From assembly GCA_937890045.1 (NCBI GenBank), contig CALBXV010000696.1:1-13072 (forward strand): a stretch of 13,072 nucleotides of DNA, given 5' to 3'. This document shows positions 1-7,690 of this stretch, in pieces; the first letter of the stretch is position 1; each line of letters opens with the position of its first letter. The stretch is from an uncultured archaeon. Its GTDB lineage: Archaea; Thermoproteota; Nitrososphaeria; Nitrososphaerales; CALBXV01. The notes beneath the pieces are model-generated. The model did not search any database. It was not told where the DNA came from and saw only the letters and a list, made by a program, of their open reading frames with translations. Both the position numbers and the translations under genes were made by a program.

Positions 1-52
1 TTTATTATAGTTAATTTTATTCAATCATAATTCACTATTGTTTATTAGTTTA
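1..52. other. short gene-free edge downstream of the epimerase gene
   Basis: This AT-rich edge lies just downstream of the minus-strand enolase-superfamily gene. I see no gene, RNA or convincing terminator hairpin in it. The neighbouring gene beyond the edge is unknown. Confidence 0.4.
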
Positions 53-1186
53 TCATCGTTTTTCAGTACGAATTGTACCTACATCTGTTTTATATTTACT
101 GATCTTCTTTAAATCTAATTCTACTCCAAAACCCGGTCCTTCTGGCAATATTACATAACCATCCCTGCATGGAACTGGTTTCTTTACAATATAATCTGAA
201 TAAACCATATATTCTGTAAATTCACATGCCCTATTTAATTTCTCAAGAGCACATCCCATATGAACTTTCATAGCTGTACCTATTCCTAAAGGATCATCTA
301 CTCCTATTAAATAATCAATTCCTGCAGATTCTGCTAAAGCGACTACTTTCATTGAACCTATAATTCCTCCAGATTTATTTTGTTTAATGTTTATTATATC
401 TGCTGACTTGTTTTTTATTACGTTTAACGCGTCCTGTATGGTAAATACTGATTCATCTACCATTATTGGTATATCTGTTTTAGTGCGAAGATATGCTAAT
501 CCTTCTAAATCCCATTTTGGTAGAGGTTGTTCTATTAATTCAATTCTAGCATCTTCTAGTTCAGTTACTTTGATAAATTGCAGTGTTTGATCAATTGTCC
601 ATGCTTGGTTTACATCAACTCTTATTATCACATCTTTTCCTACTGCTTTTCTGATAGCTATTACTCTTTCCGCATCTTCATATGGGTTAAAACCAACTTT
701 AGGTTTTAAAGCCTTAAAGCCATGTTTAATATTGTTCTTTGCTCGTTTAACACTCTTCTCTGATTTCTCTATAGGCATTTCAATTACTGCTAGAAGCTTG
801 TTTCTAACTTCACCACCTAAAAGATCTACTACTGGTACATTCTGCGCCCTAGCTACTAAATCATGTAAAGCAAGATCTACCGCACATACAGCTGGATTAT
901 TCTCAATTACCGCTTTACTTATTCGGTTAATTATTTTGTTAATTTTAAACGGATTTTCACCTATAATGTAAGGTCTCATATAACGGTCTATCGCAGCTAT
1001 TATAGATTCAACTGTTTGACCATTAAACCTAGGTAAAGGCACTACTTCTCCAACGCCTGTTATACCTTCATCTGTTTCTAACTCTAAAATAATAACGTTA
1101 GTGTCTGTAACAAATCTGAATGATACCTGAAATTTCTCTTTAAGTGGAATAGTAATTGCTGTTAAATTCATTTTAGTTATTTTCAT
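53..1186 (-). CDS. mandelate racemase/muconate lactonizing enzyme family protein (possible dipeptide epimerase)
   Basis: This is a 377-residue enolase-superfamily enzyme of normal length, with an N-terminal capping domain (about 1-125) and a C-terminal barrel. The muconate-lactonizing-enzyme subgroup residues are all visible: the K-x-K pair at K161/K163, metal ligands D191 (DVNQAW), E219 (IEQPL) and D244 (VDES), and the second catalytic lysine K268 (NIKQNKSGG). Such enzymes abstract an alpha proton from a carboxylate bound to Mg2+. Members include L-Ala-D/L-Glu-type dipeptide epimerases, N-succinylamino acid racemases and cycloisomerases. The neighbouring peptide importer favours a dipeptide epimerase, but this is inference: the loop after the last strand (VDDPLGIG) does not settle substrate. 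The protein appears cytosolic, with no signal peptide. It is divergent from the peptide-binding-protein gene across 269 bases. The ATG at 1186 begins a typical family N-terminus. Confidence 0.85.
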   Translation of the reverse strand: MKITKMNLTAITIPLKEKFQVSFRFVTDTNVIILELETDEGITGVGEVVPLPRFNGQTVESIIAAIDRYMRPYIIGENPFKINKIINRISKAVIENNPAVCAVDLALHDLVARAQNVPVVDLLGGEVRNKLLAVIEMPIEKSEKSVKRAKNNIKHGFKALKPKVGFNPYEDAERVIAIRKAVGKDVIIRVDVNQAWTIDQTLQFIKVTELEDARIELIEQPLPKWDLEGLAYLRTKTDIPIMVDESVFTIQDALNVIKNKSADIINIKQNKSGGIIGSMKVVALAESAGIDYLIGVDDPLGIGTAMKVHMGCALEKLNRACEFTEYMVYSDYIVKKPVPCRDGYVILPEGPGFGVELDLKKISKYKTDVGTIRTEKR

Positions 1187-1455
1187 AATTTATTTAATTC
1201 TATTACTGCAAATTATGATTTAGATTTAACTATATTCTATCTTCAATATTCGACATAATTCTAGCATTATATCTACTGCTTATTCTTACTATTTTTAAGG
1301 TTTTTCCTAGTCAAATCGTGAATATATTTTATTTTTATGTTAGTTTTCACAAATTTATGTTGTGTTTATGTAATATTCTGAATTTAATGACGTTGTTATA
1401 TAATAATTACAATAATTAACAATTTTTATATATTATTTATGTCATTTCTATTAAT
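1187..1455. promoter_or_regulatory. divergent intergenic region between epimerase and peptide-binding protein genes
   Basis: These 269 AT-rich bases hold the promoters of both flanking genes and no gene. The plus-strand promoter is clear (listed separately). The minus-strand one is weak, the best candidate being a CATAATTT-like stretch about 25-30 bases before the start at 1186. Two copies of AATAATTA at 1402-1409 and 1411-1418, nine bases apart, sit directly upstream of the plus-strand TATA box and could be an operator, although the low complexity makes chance plausible. Confidence 0.5.
1423..1434 (+). promoter_or_regulatory. archaeal TATA box of the peptide-binding protein gene
   Basis: A TTTTTATATATT stretch is centred 28 bases before the ATG at 1456. 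Archaeal transcription normally starts about 25-27 bases after the TATA box centre, so the mRNA should begin at or within a few bases of the ATG and be leaderless. No ribosome-binding motif precedes the ATG, which agrees with that. Confidence 0.65.
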
Positions 1456-3219
1456 ATGAATAAGAAAGAACGTCTCCCTGACGATACAAATGAATTAAAA
1501 GAATACTTGACAACTCAAGTTAGTAGAAGACAAGCACTTTCTACAGCAGGTAAAGCTGCTGCTGGAATAGTCGGTCTTGCCATTATTGGTGGTGGTGCAT
1601 ATGCAATGACCCAAAGTGGTGGTGATGGTGGTGCAGCAGCTCCTGTAACTGTAACTCAAACGCAAACCGCTACTATTACTGCTGAAGCCGCAGCTCCTGC
1701 AAAAGCTGCAGTAAAGAATCCAGATACAATTGTAGTAGGCACTCGAGCAGCAATTGGAAACTTCGATACTGTTACTCCAGGATACAGATGGGCTTCTAAC
1801 TTAGCATATACTGCTTACAATAGATTATTCTATTATGAACCTGGTACTGATGAATTAAAAGGATCTCTTGTTACAGATTGGACACCTAATTCAGATGCAA
1901 GTTCATACACTTTTAAGATAAGGGAAGGAGTTAAATTCCATAGTGGTAACACGTTAACTGCACATGATGTTAAATACAGTTTAGATCGTGCTCTAGCAAT
2001 TCCTGGTGGAATGGCAGCTAACATCATCGCTGTAGCAAAAGGCAGTACAATTACTACAAACGGTGACTATGAAGTCACAATGGATCTACCTGGTTCTAGA
2101 GCTAACTTACTATTTCCTCTAGCACACGTCGGAGCATCTATAGTTGATTCTAAAGTACTAGATGAACATGGTGGATGGACAGCCGGAGAATATAATGAAT
2201 GGCTATCTGAAAATCAACACGAAATTGGTTCAGGACCATACATGTTCAAAAGCTTTGACGCCGCTAAAGAAGAACTTCATTTAGAAAGATTCGAAGATTA
2301 TTGGGATCGAGATTCTGTTCATGGAACAAAGAATGTTCTATGGAGAAGAATTAAAGACCCAGTAACTCAAATACAAATGATCAAAAACGGTGACATTGAC
2401 TTTATCCCACTATTTGACCCAACTCAAGCTGTAAATCTTGCTGGTTTACCTACTGTAAATGTTATAAAACATGAGGCACACCCAAGAGGAGTTATGATGG
2501 GAATCAATATGACTGGTAAATTCAAAGAACTAACGGATCCAAGAGTAAGAAAAGCATTAGCATATGCAATACCATATAAAAACATAATTAATGCTGCCAG
2601 AGGATCTTGGGGAAAACGAACAGTCTACTATCTAGTACCAGCAATGCCTGGTTACGTGGCTGAAAACCCATATGACACAGATCTTGAGAAAGCAAAAGAA
2701 CTTCTTGCTGAAGCCGGATATCCAGATGGATTTAAAACCACACTCTGGTGGTCTAGTGTCAGAACTGTAGACAGACTAGCATCACTCCTTATACAAGAAT
2801 CGTTCGCACAGGTAGGAATAGAATTAGAACTTAAAGGTGTTCAAGACCCCGTTATGTGGGCAGAAGTATTCAAAGGTGATGTACCACTAAATCTTGGTAC
2901 TGCATCTGTTCAAACAGCTGACTCAGTCGGATTAGTTTACAACTGGTTCCATTCCGGAGCAATTTCCAATAAGACTAATTTCGCATTCTACGAAAATAGT
3001 CAAGTTGATCAATGGATTGATACTGCTATGGGCTCAACTGATATGGCTGAAATTGATACAAATGTACGCAATGTTGTATTACAAGCTCTTGAAGATGTAC
3101 CATACGTTCCATTATATCAACGTCTTGAAGCACTACCATTCTCATCAGCAATTGACCCAGGTCCAATTGGCTTTGAATATGTATTCTGGTATCCTGTTTG
3201 GAGATGGACTAAAGGCTAA
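1456..3219 (+). CDS. ABC transporter substrate-binding protein, peptide/dipeptide family (SBP_bac_5)
   Basis: This 587-residue extracytoplasmic binding protein captures oligopeptides (or related solutes) for the importer encoded by the convergent operon. The N-terminus has a 20-residue cytosolic lead, a twin-arginine motif (SRRQALS, R24/R25) and a hydrophobic segment at about 30-50. There is no lipobox cysteine, so it is likely Tat-exported and membrane-anchored. A low-complexity Ala/Thr/Val linker (about 52-85) follows, then a family-5 solute-binding fold: an early YNRLFYYEPGT-type stretch, VTDW, and FKIREGVKFHSG, which is close to the family signature around the first lobe. The C-terminus is complete. 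Codon use is richer in GCA, GGT and ACT than in the neighbours, in keeping with an abundant protein. Separation from the other transporter genes, with its own strong promoter, would allow excess binding protein. The exact ligand cannot be read from sequence. Confidence 0.93.
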   Translation: MNKKERLPDDTNELKEYLTTQVSRRQALSTAGKAAAGIVGLAIIGGGAYAMTQSGGDGGAAAPVTVTQTQTATITAEAAAPAKAAVKNPDTIVVGTRAAIGNFDTVTPGYRWASNLAYTAYNRLFYYEPGTDELKGSLVTDWTPNSDASSYTFKIREGVKFHSGNTLTAHDVKYSLDRALAIPGGMAANIIAVAKGSTITTNGDYEVTMDLPGSRANLLFPLAHVGASIVDSKVLDEHGGWTAGEYNEWLSENQHEIGSGPYMFKSFDAAKEELHLERFEDYWDRDSVHGTKNVLWRRIKDPVTQIQMIKNGDIDFIPLFDPTQAVNLAGLPTVNVIKHEAHPRGVMMGINMTGKFKELTDPRVRKALAYAIPYKNIINAARGSWGKRTVYYLVPAMPGYVAENPYDTDLEKAKELLAEAGYPDGFKTTLWWSSVRTVDRLASLLIQESFAQVGIELELKGVQDPVMWAEVFKGDVPLNLGTASVQTADSVGLVYNWFHSGAISNKTNFAFYENSQVDQWIDTAMGSTDMAEIDTNVRNVVLQALEDVPYVPLYQRLEALPFSSAIDPGPIGFEYVFWYPVWRWTKG

Positions 3220-3236
3220 TTAACTAAAAATCTTAA

Positions 3237-3263
3237 TAGATAGTCGTATTATACGACTATCTA
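3237..3263. terminator. bidirectional hairpin terminator between convergent units
   Basis: A perfect 12-bp inverted repeat (TAGATAGTCGTA, three-base loop TTA, then its exact complement) lies 17 bases after the binding-protein stop codon and is followed by a T-rich stretch. It sits between two convergent transcription units and could stop both. Such perfect GC-containing stems are uncommon in this AT-rich window. Confidence 0.75.
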
Positions 3264-3311
3264 CAAATTTTCTTATTGTTATATTTAATAATCTATATTA
3301 TTTATTTTTCT

Positions 3312-4265
3312 TTATTCGTATAGATAACATGCTACATCCCGACTATCATCAATTTTAATAAGTTTTGGGAATGTTTTATCACATTTATCTAACTTAAATT
3401 CACATCTTGGATGAAAATGACATCCTTTTGGAGGATTAATTGGACTTGGTACTTCTCCTTTTAAAATAATTTTCTTCTTTATTTTCTTATCATCAGTACT
3501 AGGTATAGACGAGAGAAGAGCTTGCGTATATGGATGTTTAGGTTCCTTAAACAAATCTTCGCTATTAGATAATTCCACAATTTTACCTAAATACATTATC
3601 GCTATTCTATCACTTATATGTTTGACTACAGATAAATCATGTGAAACAAATAGATAAGTTAGATTCATATCTTTTTTTATTTGTTTTAATAGATTCAAAA
3701 TTTGAGCTTGAACTGATACATCTAAAGCTGATGTTGGTTCATCTAATACAATAAATTCAGGGTTAGTAATTAACGCTCGTGCTATAGCAATTCTTTGTCT
3801 TTGTCCACCACTAAATTCATGTGGGTATCTATACATATGTTCATTTTTTAGACCCACTTTTACTAATATCTCTTCCACTCTCTCAAATTGTGATTTCTTA
3901 TCTCCTATTTTATGAATAATTAATGGCTCAGCTATAATATTTATAACTTTCATTCTAGGATCTAATGATGTAAATGGATCCTGAAACACTAAACCTGTTT
4001 GCTTACCAAAATCTTTATTATTTTTCCATTCATCTACTGATTTATCATTATATACTATTTTCCCTGATGTGGACTCTAACAAACCTAATATAATTCGTGA
4101 TAAAGTTGTTTTACCACATCCACTTTCACCTACTAATCCTAAAGTTTCCCCTTTTCTGATATTTAAATTTAAACTTTGTATAGCATGTACGATTTTCTTG
4201 TCTCCAAATATACTCTGTGATTCAAAATCTTTTATAATATTACTTATTTCTACTAAGTTACTTAA
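3312..4265 (-). CDS. dppF: oligopeptide/dipeptide ABC transporter ATP-binding protein (DppF/OppF type), TTA start proposed
   Basis: This is the second ATPase of the peptide importer, 317 residues from the proposed start. Motifs with that numbering are Walker A GESGCGKT at 46-53, Q95 in VFQDP, signature FSGGQ at 151-155, Walker B FIVLDEP at 171-177 and switch H209. The C-terminal oligopeptide-ABC extension carries cysteines C282, C288, C295 and C313. Family members begin close to SNLVEISN, but here the codon where methionine should be is TTA (4263-4265), with GAGGTGG just upstream and exactly six bases between GGTGG and TTA. No ATG or GTG is nearby. The nearest usable codon is a TTG at 4317-4319, which would add 18 residues read wholly inside dppD and has no ribosome site. 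The gene is last in the operon and overlaps dppD by 8 bases. Confidence 0.9.
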   Translation of the reverse strand, partial: LSNLVEISNIIKDFESQSIFGDKKIVHAIQSLNLNIRKGETLGLVGESGCGKTTLSRIILGLLESTSGKIVYNDKSVDEWKNNKDFGKQTGLVFQDPFTSLDPRMKVINIIAEPLIIHKIGDKKSQFERVEEILVKVGLKNEHMYRYPHEFSGGQRQRIAIARALITNPEFIVLDEPTSALDVSVQAQILNLLKQIKKDMNLTYLFVSHDLSVVKHISDRIAIMYLGKIVELSNSEDLFKEPKHPYTQALLSSIPSTDDKKIKKKIILKGEVPSPINPPKGCHFHPRCEFKLDKCDKTFPKLIKIDDSRDVACYLYE

Positions 4266-5232
4266 TTTTTTCCACCTCTTTATAACATGCTCTAAAATGG
4301 TTCTCTTCCAATTTTTCAAGTTTAGGTTTTATATTACATTTCTCCATAGCAAATTCACATCTATCTATAAATCTACAACCAGCTGGTGGATTAATTAATC
4401 CAGGCACCATTCCTTGTATTACTGGTAACCATTCTCTCTTCTGATCAATTCTAGGAATAGCATTTAATAATCCAATAGTATATGGATGTTCTGGTTTTCT
4501 AAAAATTTGCTTAGTTTGAGCTACTTCTACCATTTGCCCAGCATACATAACTCCTACTCTATCACAGTTCTCTGATACAATACCTAAATTATGTGTGATA
4601 AGTAATATCGCAGTATTATATTTTCTTTGTAATTCTTTCATTAAATCTAAAATTTGAAGTTGTACTGTTACATCTAAATTAGTTGTTGGTTCATCAGCTA
4701 TTAAAAGCTGTGGTTCACATACCATTGCTAAAGCTATCATAATTCTTTGTTTCATTCCTCCACTAAGTAAATGTGGATAATCTTTCGCTCTACTTTCTGG
4801 TGATGGTATACCAACTAATTCTAATATTTCAATTGTTTTATCATATGCTTGTACTTTTGTCATACCTCTATGATGTATCAAAACTTCTGATATCTGATCA
4901 TCTACTTTTAAAACTGGGTTTAAACTACTTGTAGGATCTTGAAAAATCATTGATATCTTGTCACCTCTTATCTTCCTCATTTCCTCTTCTGTTTTTCTTA
5001 ATAAATCTCCTTCTCCGTCTAGAAATATTTTACCTGAAATAATTTTTCCAGGAGGTGAAATTAAATTCATAATTGAAAGTGCTGAAACAGATTTACCACA
5101 CCCGGTTTCTCCAACAAGACCCAAACATTCTCCTTTTTTAATATCAAAATTTATGTTATCTAAAGCTTGTACAGTTCCTTTATATGTGTAAAAATTTACT
5201 CTTACATCCTCCATTTTAAGTAATTCATTCAT
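4258..5232 (-). CDS. dppD: oligopeptide/dipeptide ABC transporter ATP-binding protein (DppD/OppD type)
   Basis: This is the first ATPase of the importer, a complete 324-residue protein. It has Walker A GETGCGKS at 41-48, Q98 in IFQDP, signature LSGGM at 156-160, Walker B LLIADEP at 176-182 and switch H214. The C-terminal peptide-transporter extension starts at NPPAGCRF and has four cysteines (C286, C292, C299, C316), a pattern of the OppD/DppD family. It should pair with DppF under the two permeases and hydrolyse ATP on the cytosolic face. The ATG at 5232 overlaps the dppC stop by four bases (ATGA), indicating translational coupling, and a GGAGG lies 10 bases upstream. Confidence 0.95.
   Translation of the reverse strand: MNELLKMEDVRVNFYTYKGTVQALDNINFDIKKGECLGLVGETGCGKSVSALSIMNLISPPGKIISGKIFLDGEGDLLRKTEEEMRKIRGDKISMIFQDPTSSLNPVLKVDDQISEVLIHHRGMTKVQAYDKTIEILELVGIPSPESRAKDYPHLLSGGMKQRIMIALAMVCEPQLLIADEPTTNLDVTVQLQILDLMKELQRKYNTAILLITHNLGIVSENCDRVGVMYAGQMVEVAQTKQIFRKPEHPYTIGLLNAIPRIDQKREWLPVIQGMVPGLINPPAGCRFIDRCEFAMEKCNIKPKLEKLEENHFRACYKEVEKIK
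4273..4278 (-). promoter_or_regulatory. ribosome-binding site that decides the dppF start
   Basis: GAGGTG, inside the end of dppD, matches the archaeal anti-Shine-Dalgarno complement GGAGGTGAT. Six bases separate GGTGG from an in-frame TTA. The same GGTGx-plus-six arrangement precedes the nosZ ATG and the dppB TTA. Confidence 0.6.
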
Positions 5233-6146
5233 TGTCCACTAGCCTCCATAATTCTTCTAAGTCTTGGATCTAATGCGTCTCTTAATCCATCGCCTAATAA
5301 ATTAAATCCTAATACTGCTATTACCATTACTAATCCGGTAATTAAAGTATAAGATGGAGCTACTTCTATATAATGTCTTGATGATGCGACAATTAGTCCC
5401 CATTCTGGTGTTGGTGGCTGTGCTCCAAAACCTAAGAAACTCAGACTTGAAGCTATTATTATCGCAATCCCCATCTCAAGTGTTGCGTAAACAAGAATCG
5501 GTGGAAATGCGTTAGGAAAAATATGTTTAAACATTATTCGTTTTGAACTAGCTTGCATTTGTCTTGCAGCATCAATATATGGTGTAGTTTTTATTGATAA
5601 AGCCTGAGCTCTCATTAATCTTGCAAAAGCAGGCCAATACACTGCTACAATTGCTAACATTACATTCTGTAAACTTGGTCCTAACGCTGCTGATATAGCC
5701 ATAGCTAATACAAATTGTGGCATTGCAAGGAATATGTCTGCTATTCTCATAATTATGTCATCTACTTTACCTCTAAACCATGCTGCTGTAAGTCCTGCTG
5801 TTGTTCCAATAGTTACTGATAAAATTACTACCATAAATGCTACCCATAGAGAATAACGTGTACCTGCAATAACTCTGCTTAAAATATCTCTTCCTAATTC
5901 ATCTGTTCCAAATAAATGTGAAAATGTAGGTGGTTGTAATCTATTGTCTACATTAGTCGCTAAAGGATTTAACGGAGTCCAAATAATTCCTATCAATGCA
6001 GTAATTATAAAACCTACTACAATCATTGCTCCAATTAATGTTAATCTGTTTCTAAAAATAAGATCTAACATTAATTTTAATTCAGTTTTTGTAGATTGCA
6101 TCTGATCTTCCTTTTCTATTTCATTATTTTTATTTTCCATTTTCAT
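5229..6146 (-). CDS. dppC: oligopeptide/dipeptide ABC transporter permease (DppC/OppC type)
   Basis: This 305-residue inner permease subunit has a charged cytosolic N-terminus (1-30), a first membrane helix at about 35-55, and the DppC hallmark LFGTDELGRDILSR at 78-91 in the external segment. Five further hydrophobic helices carry the EAA loop at about 191-215 (IDAARQMQAS...FPNAFPPI) that docks on the ATPases. The C-terminus GDGLRDALDPRLRR is typical. With DppB it forms the membrane pore. The start overlaps the dppB stop by four bases (ATGA). GGTGC lies three bases before this ATG and nine before an in-frame ATG two codons later, so the exact start is uncertain by two residues. Confidence 0.95.
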   Translation of the reverse strand: MKMENKNNEIEKEDQMQSTKTELKLMLDLIFRNRLTLIGAMIVVGFIITALIGIIWTPLNPLATNVDNRLQPPTFSHLFGTDELGRDILSRVIAGTRYSLWVAFMVVILSVTIGTTAGLTAAWFRGKVDDIIMRIADIFLAMPQFVLAMAISAALGPSLQNVMLAIVAVYWPAFARLMRAQALSIKTTPYIDAARQMQASSKRIMFKHIFPNAFPPILVYATLEMGIAIIIASSLSFLGFGAQPPTPEWGLIVASSRHYIEVAPSYTLITGLVMVIAVLGFNLLGDGLRDALDPRLRRIMEASGQ

Positions 6147-7168
6147 TTAGCACCTACTTTTATTCTTGGGTCTATTGACGCGTATAATATATCAACAATT
6201 AAATTTGCAATAATGAATATTGAACCCATAACTAAAGTTACACCTGCAAGAGCTGGTATATCAAAACCTTCTAACGCTGCAGTTGCAACATAAGATCCCA
6301 TCCCTGCTCTTGAAAATATCGTCTCCACTATTACTGAACCTCCAAGCTGCCAACCTATCATCATTCCAATTTGTGTTGTAACTGGTAGTAATGCATTTCT
6401 TAATACATGTTTGTATACAATTAATCTATTTGGTAAACCTTTAGCTCTTGCAGTTCTAACGTAATCCTGACCTAATACTTCTAAAACTGATCCTCTAACT
6501 AAACGTGAAAGTATAGATATTTGTGGCAGTGCTAATACTGATGCTGGAATAAGTAAATGATGAAATGTATCATATAAAGCTGGAAAATTTAATGTAATTA
6601 AACTATCAAAAACAGGCATACCTGTAACTCTAGGTATATCTGTACTAGGTTGAGCAATTCCTATAGCTGGAAATAATCCTAAATATGAATAAAAAAATAT
6701 TTGTGCTAATAAAGCAGTCCAAAATCTTGGAGACGCCGTACCAAACAAAGCAAAAACTCTTGCTACATGATCTTGAATTTTATTTCTTTTAAGAGCTGAT
6801 ACTATTCCTAAAAATAATCCAAAAGTAACTGATAACATTGTACTAAAAAGAACTAATTCCATTGTTAATGGGAAATATATTGCTAAGTCCTGTATTACTG
6901 GATGCCCTGTAATTGGCGATCTACCTAAATCTCCTTGTATAAGTCTAGTTAAATATTGAAAATATTGTATATGAACTGGTTCGTTTAAATGGAAACGTTC
7001 ACGTACTGCTTCTATCGCTGTTCCATCTGCAAATGGTCCAGCCCATGCTACAGCAGGATCTACTGGAACTAGATAAAATATTAAAAAACTGAATGTTATT
7101 AAAGCAAATAAAGCCGGTGTTGATAATACTACTCGTCTAAAAATATATTTAATTAGAGGATTAACTAA
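6143..7168 (-). CDS. dppB: oligopeptide/dipeptide ABC transporter permease (DppB/OppB type), TTA start proposed
   Basis: This is the first permease of the importer, 341 residues from the proposed start and normal for the family. The N-terminal helix (KYIFRRVVLSTPALF..., about residues 6-30), the external segment ending in LTRLIQGDLGRS and the C-terminal half with the EAA loop (about 235-262, YVRTARAKGLPNRL) are all present. The frame is open without interruption back to a TGA at 7175-7177. The first in-frame ATG is only at 6862, after 102 family-like codons, and no GTG or TTG occurs between. Candidates are ATA at 7171, only three bases after GGTGA, and TTA at 7168, exactly six bases after it; I prefer TTA by spacing. 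A one-base assembly error shifting a GTG at 7176-7178 out of frame is the main alternative. Confidence 0.9.
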   Translation of the reverse strand, partial: LVNPLIKYIFRRVVLSTPALFALITFSFLIFYLVPVDPAVAWAGPFADGTAIEAVRERFHLNEPVHIQYFQYLTRLIQGDLGRSPITGHPVIQDLAIYFPLTMELVLFSTMLSVTFGLFLGIVSALKRNKIQDHVARVFALFGTASPRFWTALLAQIFFYSYLGLFPAIGIAQPSTDIPRVTGMPVFDSLITLNFPALYDTFHHLLIPASVLALPQISILSRLVRGSVLEVLGQDYVRTARAKGLPNRLIVYKHVLRNALLPVTTQIGMMIGWQLGGSVIVETIFSRAGMGSYVATAALEGFDIPALAGVTLVMGSIFIIANLIVDILYASIDPRIKVGAK

Positions 7169-7174
7169 TATCTT

Positions 7175-7180
7175 TCACCC
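7175..7180 (-). promoter_or_regulatory. ribosome-binding site that decides the dppB start
   Basis: GGGTGA matches the archaeal GGAGGTGAT consensus. Six bases separate it from the TTA at 7168 and three from the ATA at 7171. With transcription starting near 7182 (see the TATA box) the leader would be only about 14 bases. Confidence 0.55.
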
Positions 7181-7204
7181 TTCCACTTTATTATGTAAAT
7201 CTGA

Positions 7205-7212
7205 TATAATAA
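7205..7212 (-). promoter_or_regulatory. probable TATA box of the dppBCDF operon
   Basis: TTATTATA on the minus strand predicts transcription from near 7182, just ahead of the GGGTGA ribosome site. It lies in the 69-base gap between the 59-codon gene and dppB, so the transporter operon probably has its own promoter. Confidence 0.45.
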
Positions 7213-7240
7213 ACTATAATGTTTTCACACTATTTTTATA

Positions 7241-7420
7241 TTATTTATCTGATTCTATGTTTTTTCTTATGCCCCATTCTTTTAATTGATTATGAATTGT
7301 TTCTCTAATCTCTTGCTCTGAAGCGTTTCTATCAATTAATTTCTTAATTTTATTATTAAGAATATCTGCCTGCGCATCATTTACTCTATTACGTATTTTA
7401 TCTTTTAAAACATTATTCAT
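7241..7420 (-). CDS. small hypothetical protein, 59 residues
   Basis: I do not recognise this short gene. It runs from an ATG at 7420 to TAA at 7241 and encodes a charged, probably helical protein with heptad-like hydrophobics (MNNVLKDKIR..., NNKIKKLIDRN, TIHNQLKEWGIR). There is no signal peptide, membrane segment or cysteine. A TATA-like TTTAATATA lies about 20-25 bases upstream, consistent with a short-leader mRNA. It sits directly upstream of, and on the same strand as, the dpp operon, but the 69-base gap with its own TATA box suggests separate transcription. Coding status rests on the start, stop and amphipathic composition only. Confidence 0.55.
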   Translation of the reverse strand: MNNVLKDKIRNRVNDAQADILNNKIKKLIDRNASEQEIRETIHNQLKEWGIRKNIESDK

Positions 7421-7690
7421 TTTCTCACAATTAATTATATTAAATATTTGTATATATTCTTTAACATGTTAAATAAACTTAGCAAATTTTTCATAATAGA
7501 ATTTAATGAATTTATTCCATGTAGAGAGTTCCGAATAATTGTTTGGTTATGGTTATGCCGATTCATCTTTAATTTACATGTTTAAAATTCATTAAACTCT
7601 ATTATTATTATCTTGATATTTTGATAAATAGATTCTGCCTAATATATTATTATTTTTCTGTTATTTTTTTTATTATTTCTAATATTAAAT
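7421..7690. other. 270-base gene-free stretch
   Basis: This AT-rich interval lies between the end of the CoxG-like gene and the start of the 59-codon gene. It contains the promoter of the latter and the long hairpin listed separately. The only open frame of note is a 39-codon plus-strand stretch that runs through the hairpin and has no coding character. I see no tRNA or CRISPR. Confidence 0.5.
7493..7605. repeat. long imperfect inverted repeat (MITE-like or structured RNA)
   Basis: The arms at 7493-7513 and 7585-7605 are complementary at 20 of 21 positions, including a perfect 12-bp core (TTTAATGAATTT with AAATTCATTAAA). After a four-by-four internal loop, a further 6-bp stem pairs CATGTA (7518-7523) with TACATG (7575-7580). 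The apical part of about 50 bases includes the most GC-rich piece of this gap (around 7520-7560). It could be a small mobile repeat with terminal inverted repeats or a non-coding RNA. No clear target-site duplication is visible. Confidence 0.6.

Noticed and set aside
1456..3219. Lipoprotein signal on the peptide-binding protein
   Set aside because: No cysteine follows the hydrophobic segment. The twin-arginine pair and linker fit a Tat-type anchor better.
4266..4319. An 18-residue N-terminal extension of dppF from a TTG at 4319
   Set aside because: It lies wholly inside dppD, has no ribosome site and does not resemble DppF N-termini, while a good GGTG motif sits just before codon 4265.
6143..6862. 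Reading dppB as a truncated 239-residue permease beginning at the ATG at 6862
   Set aside because: The frame stays open for 102 more codons upstream and encodes the conserved first helix and external segment of DppB, so the gene is full length with an unusual start.
7466..7585. A 39-codon plus-strand open frame
   Set aside because: It runs through the inverted repeat, has no promoter or ribosome site, and its translation shows no domain-like pattern.
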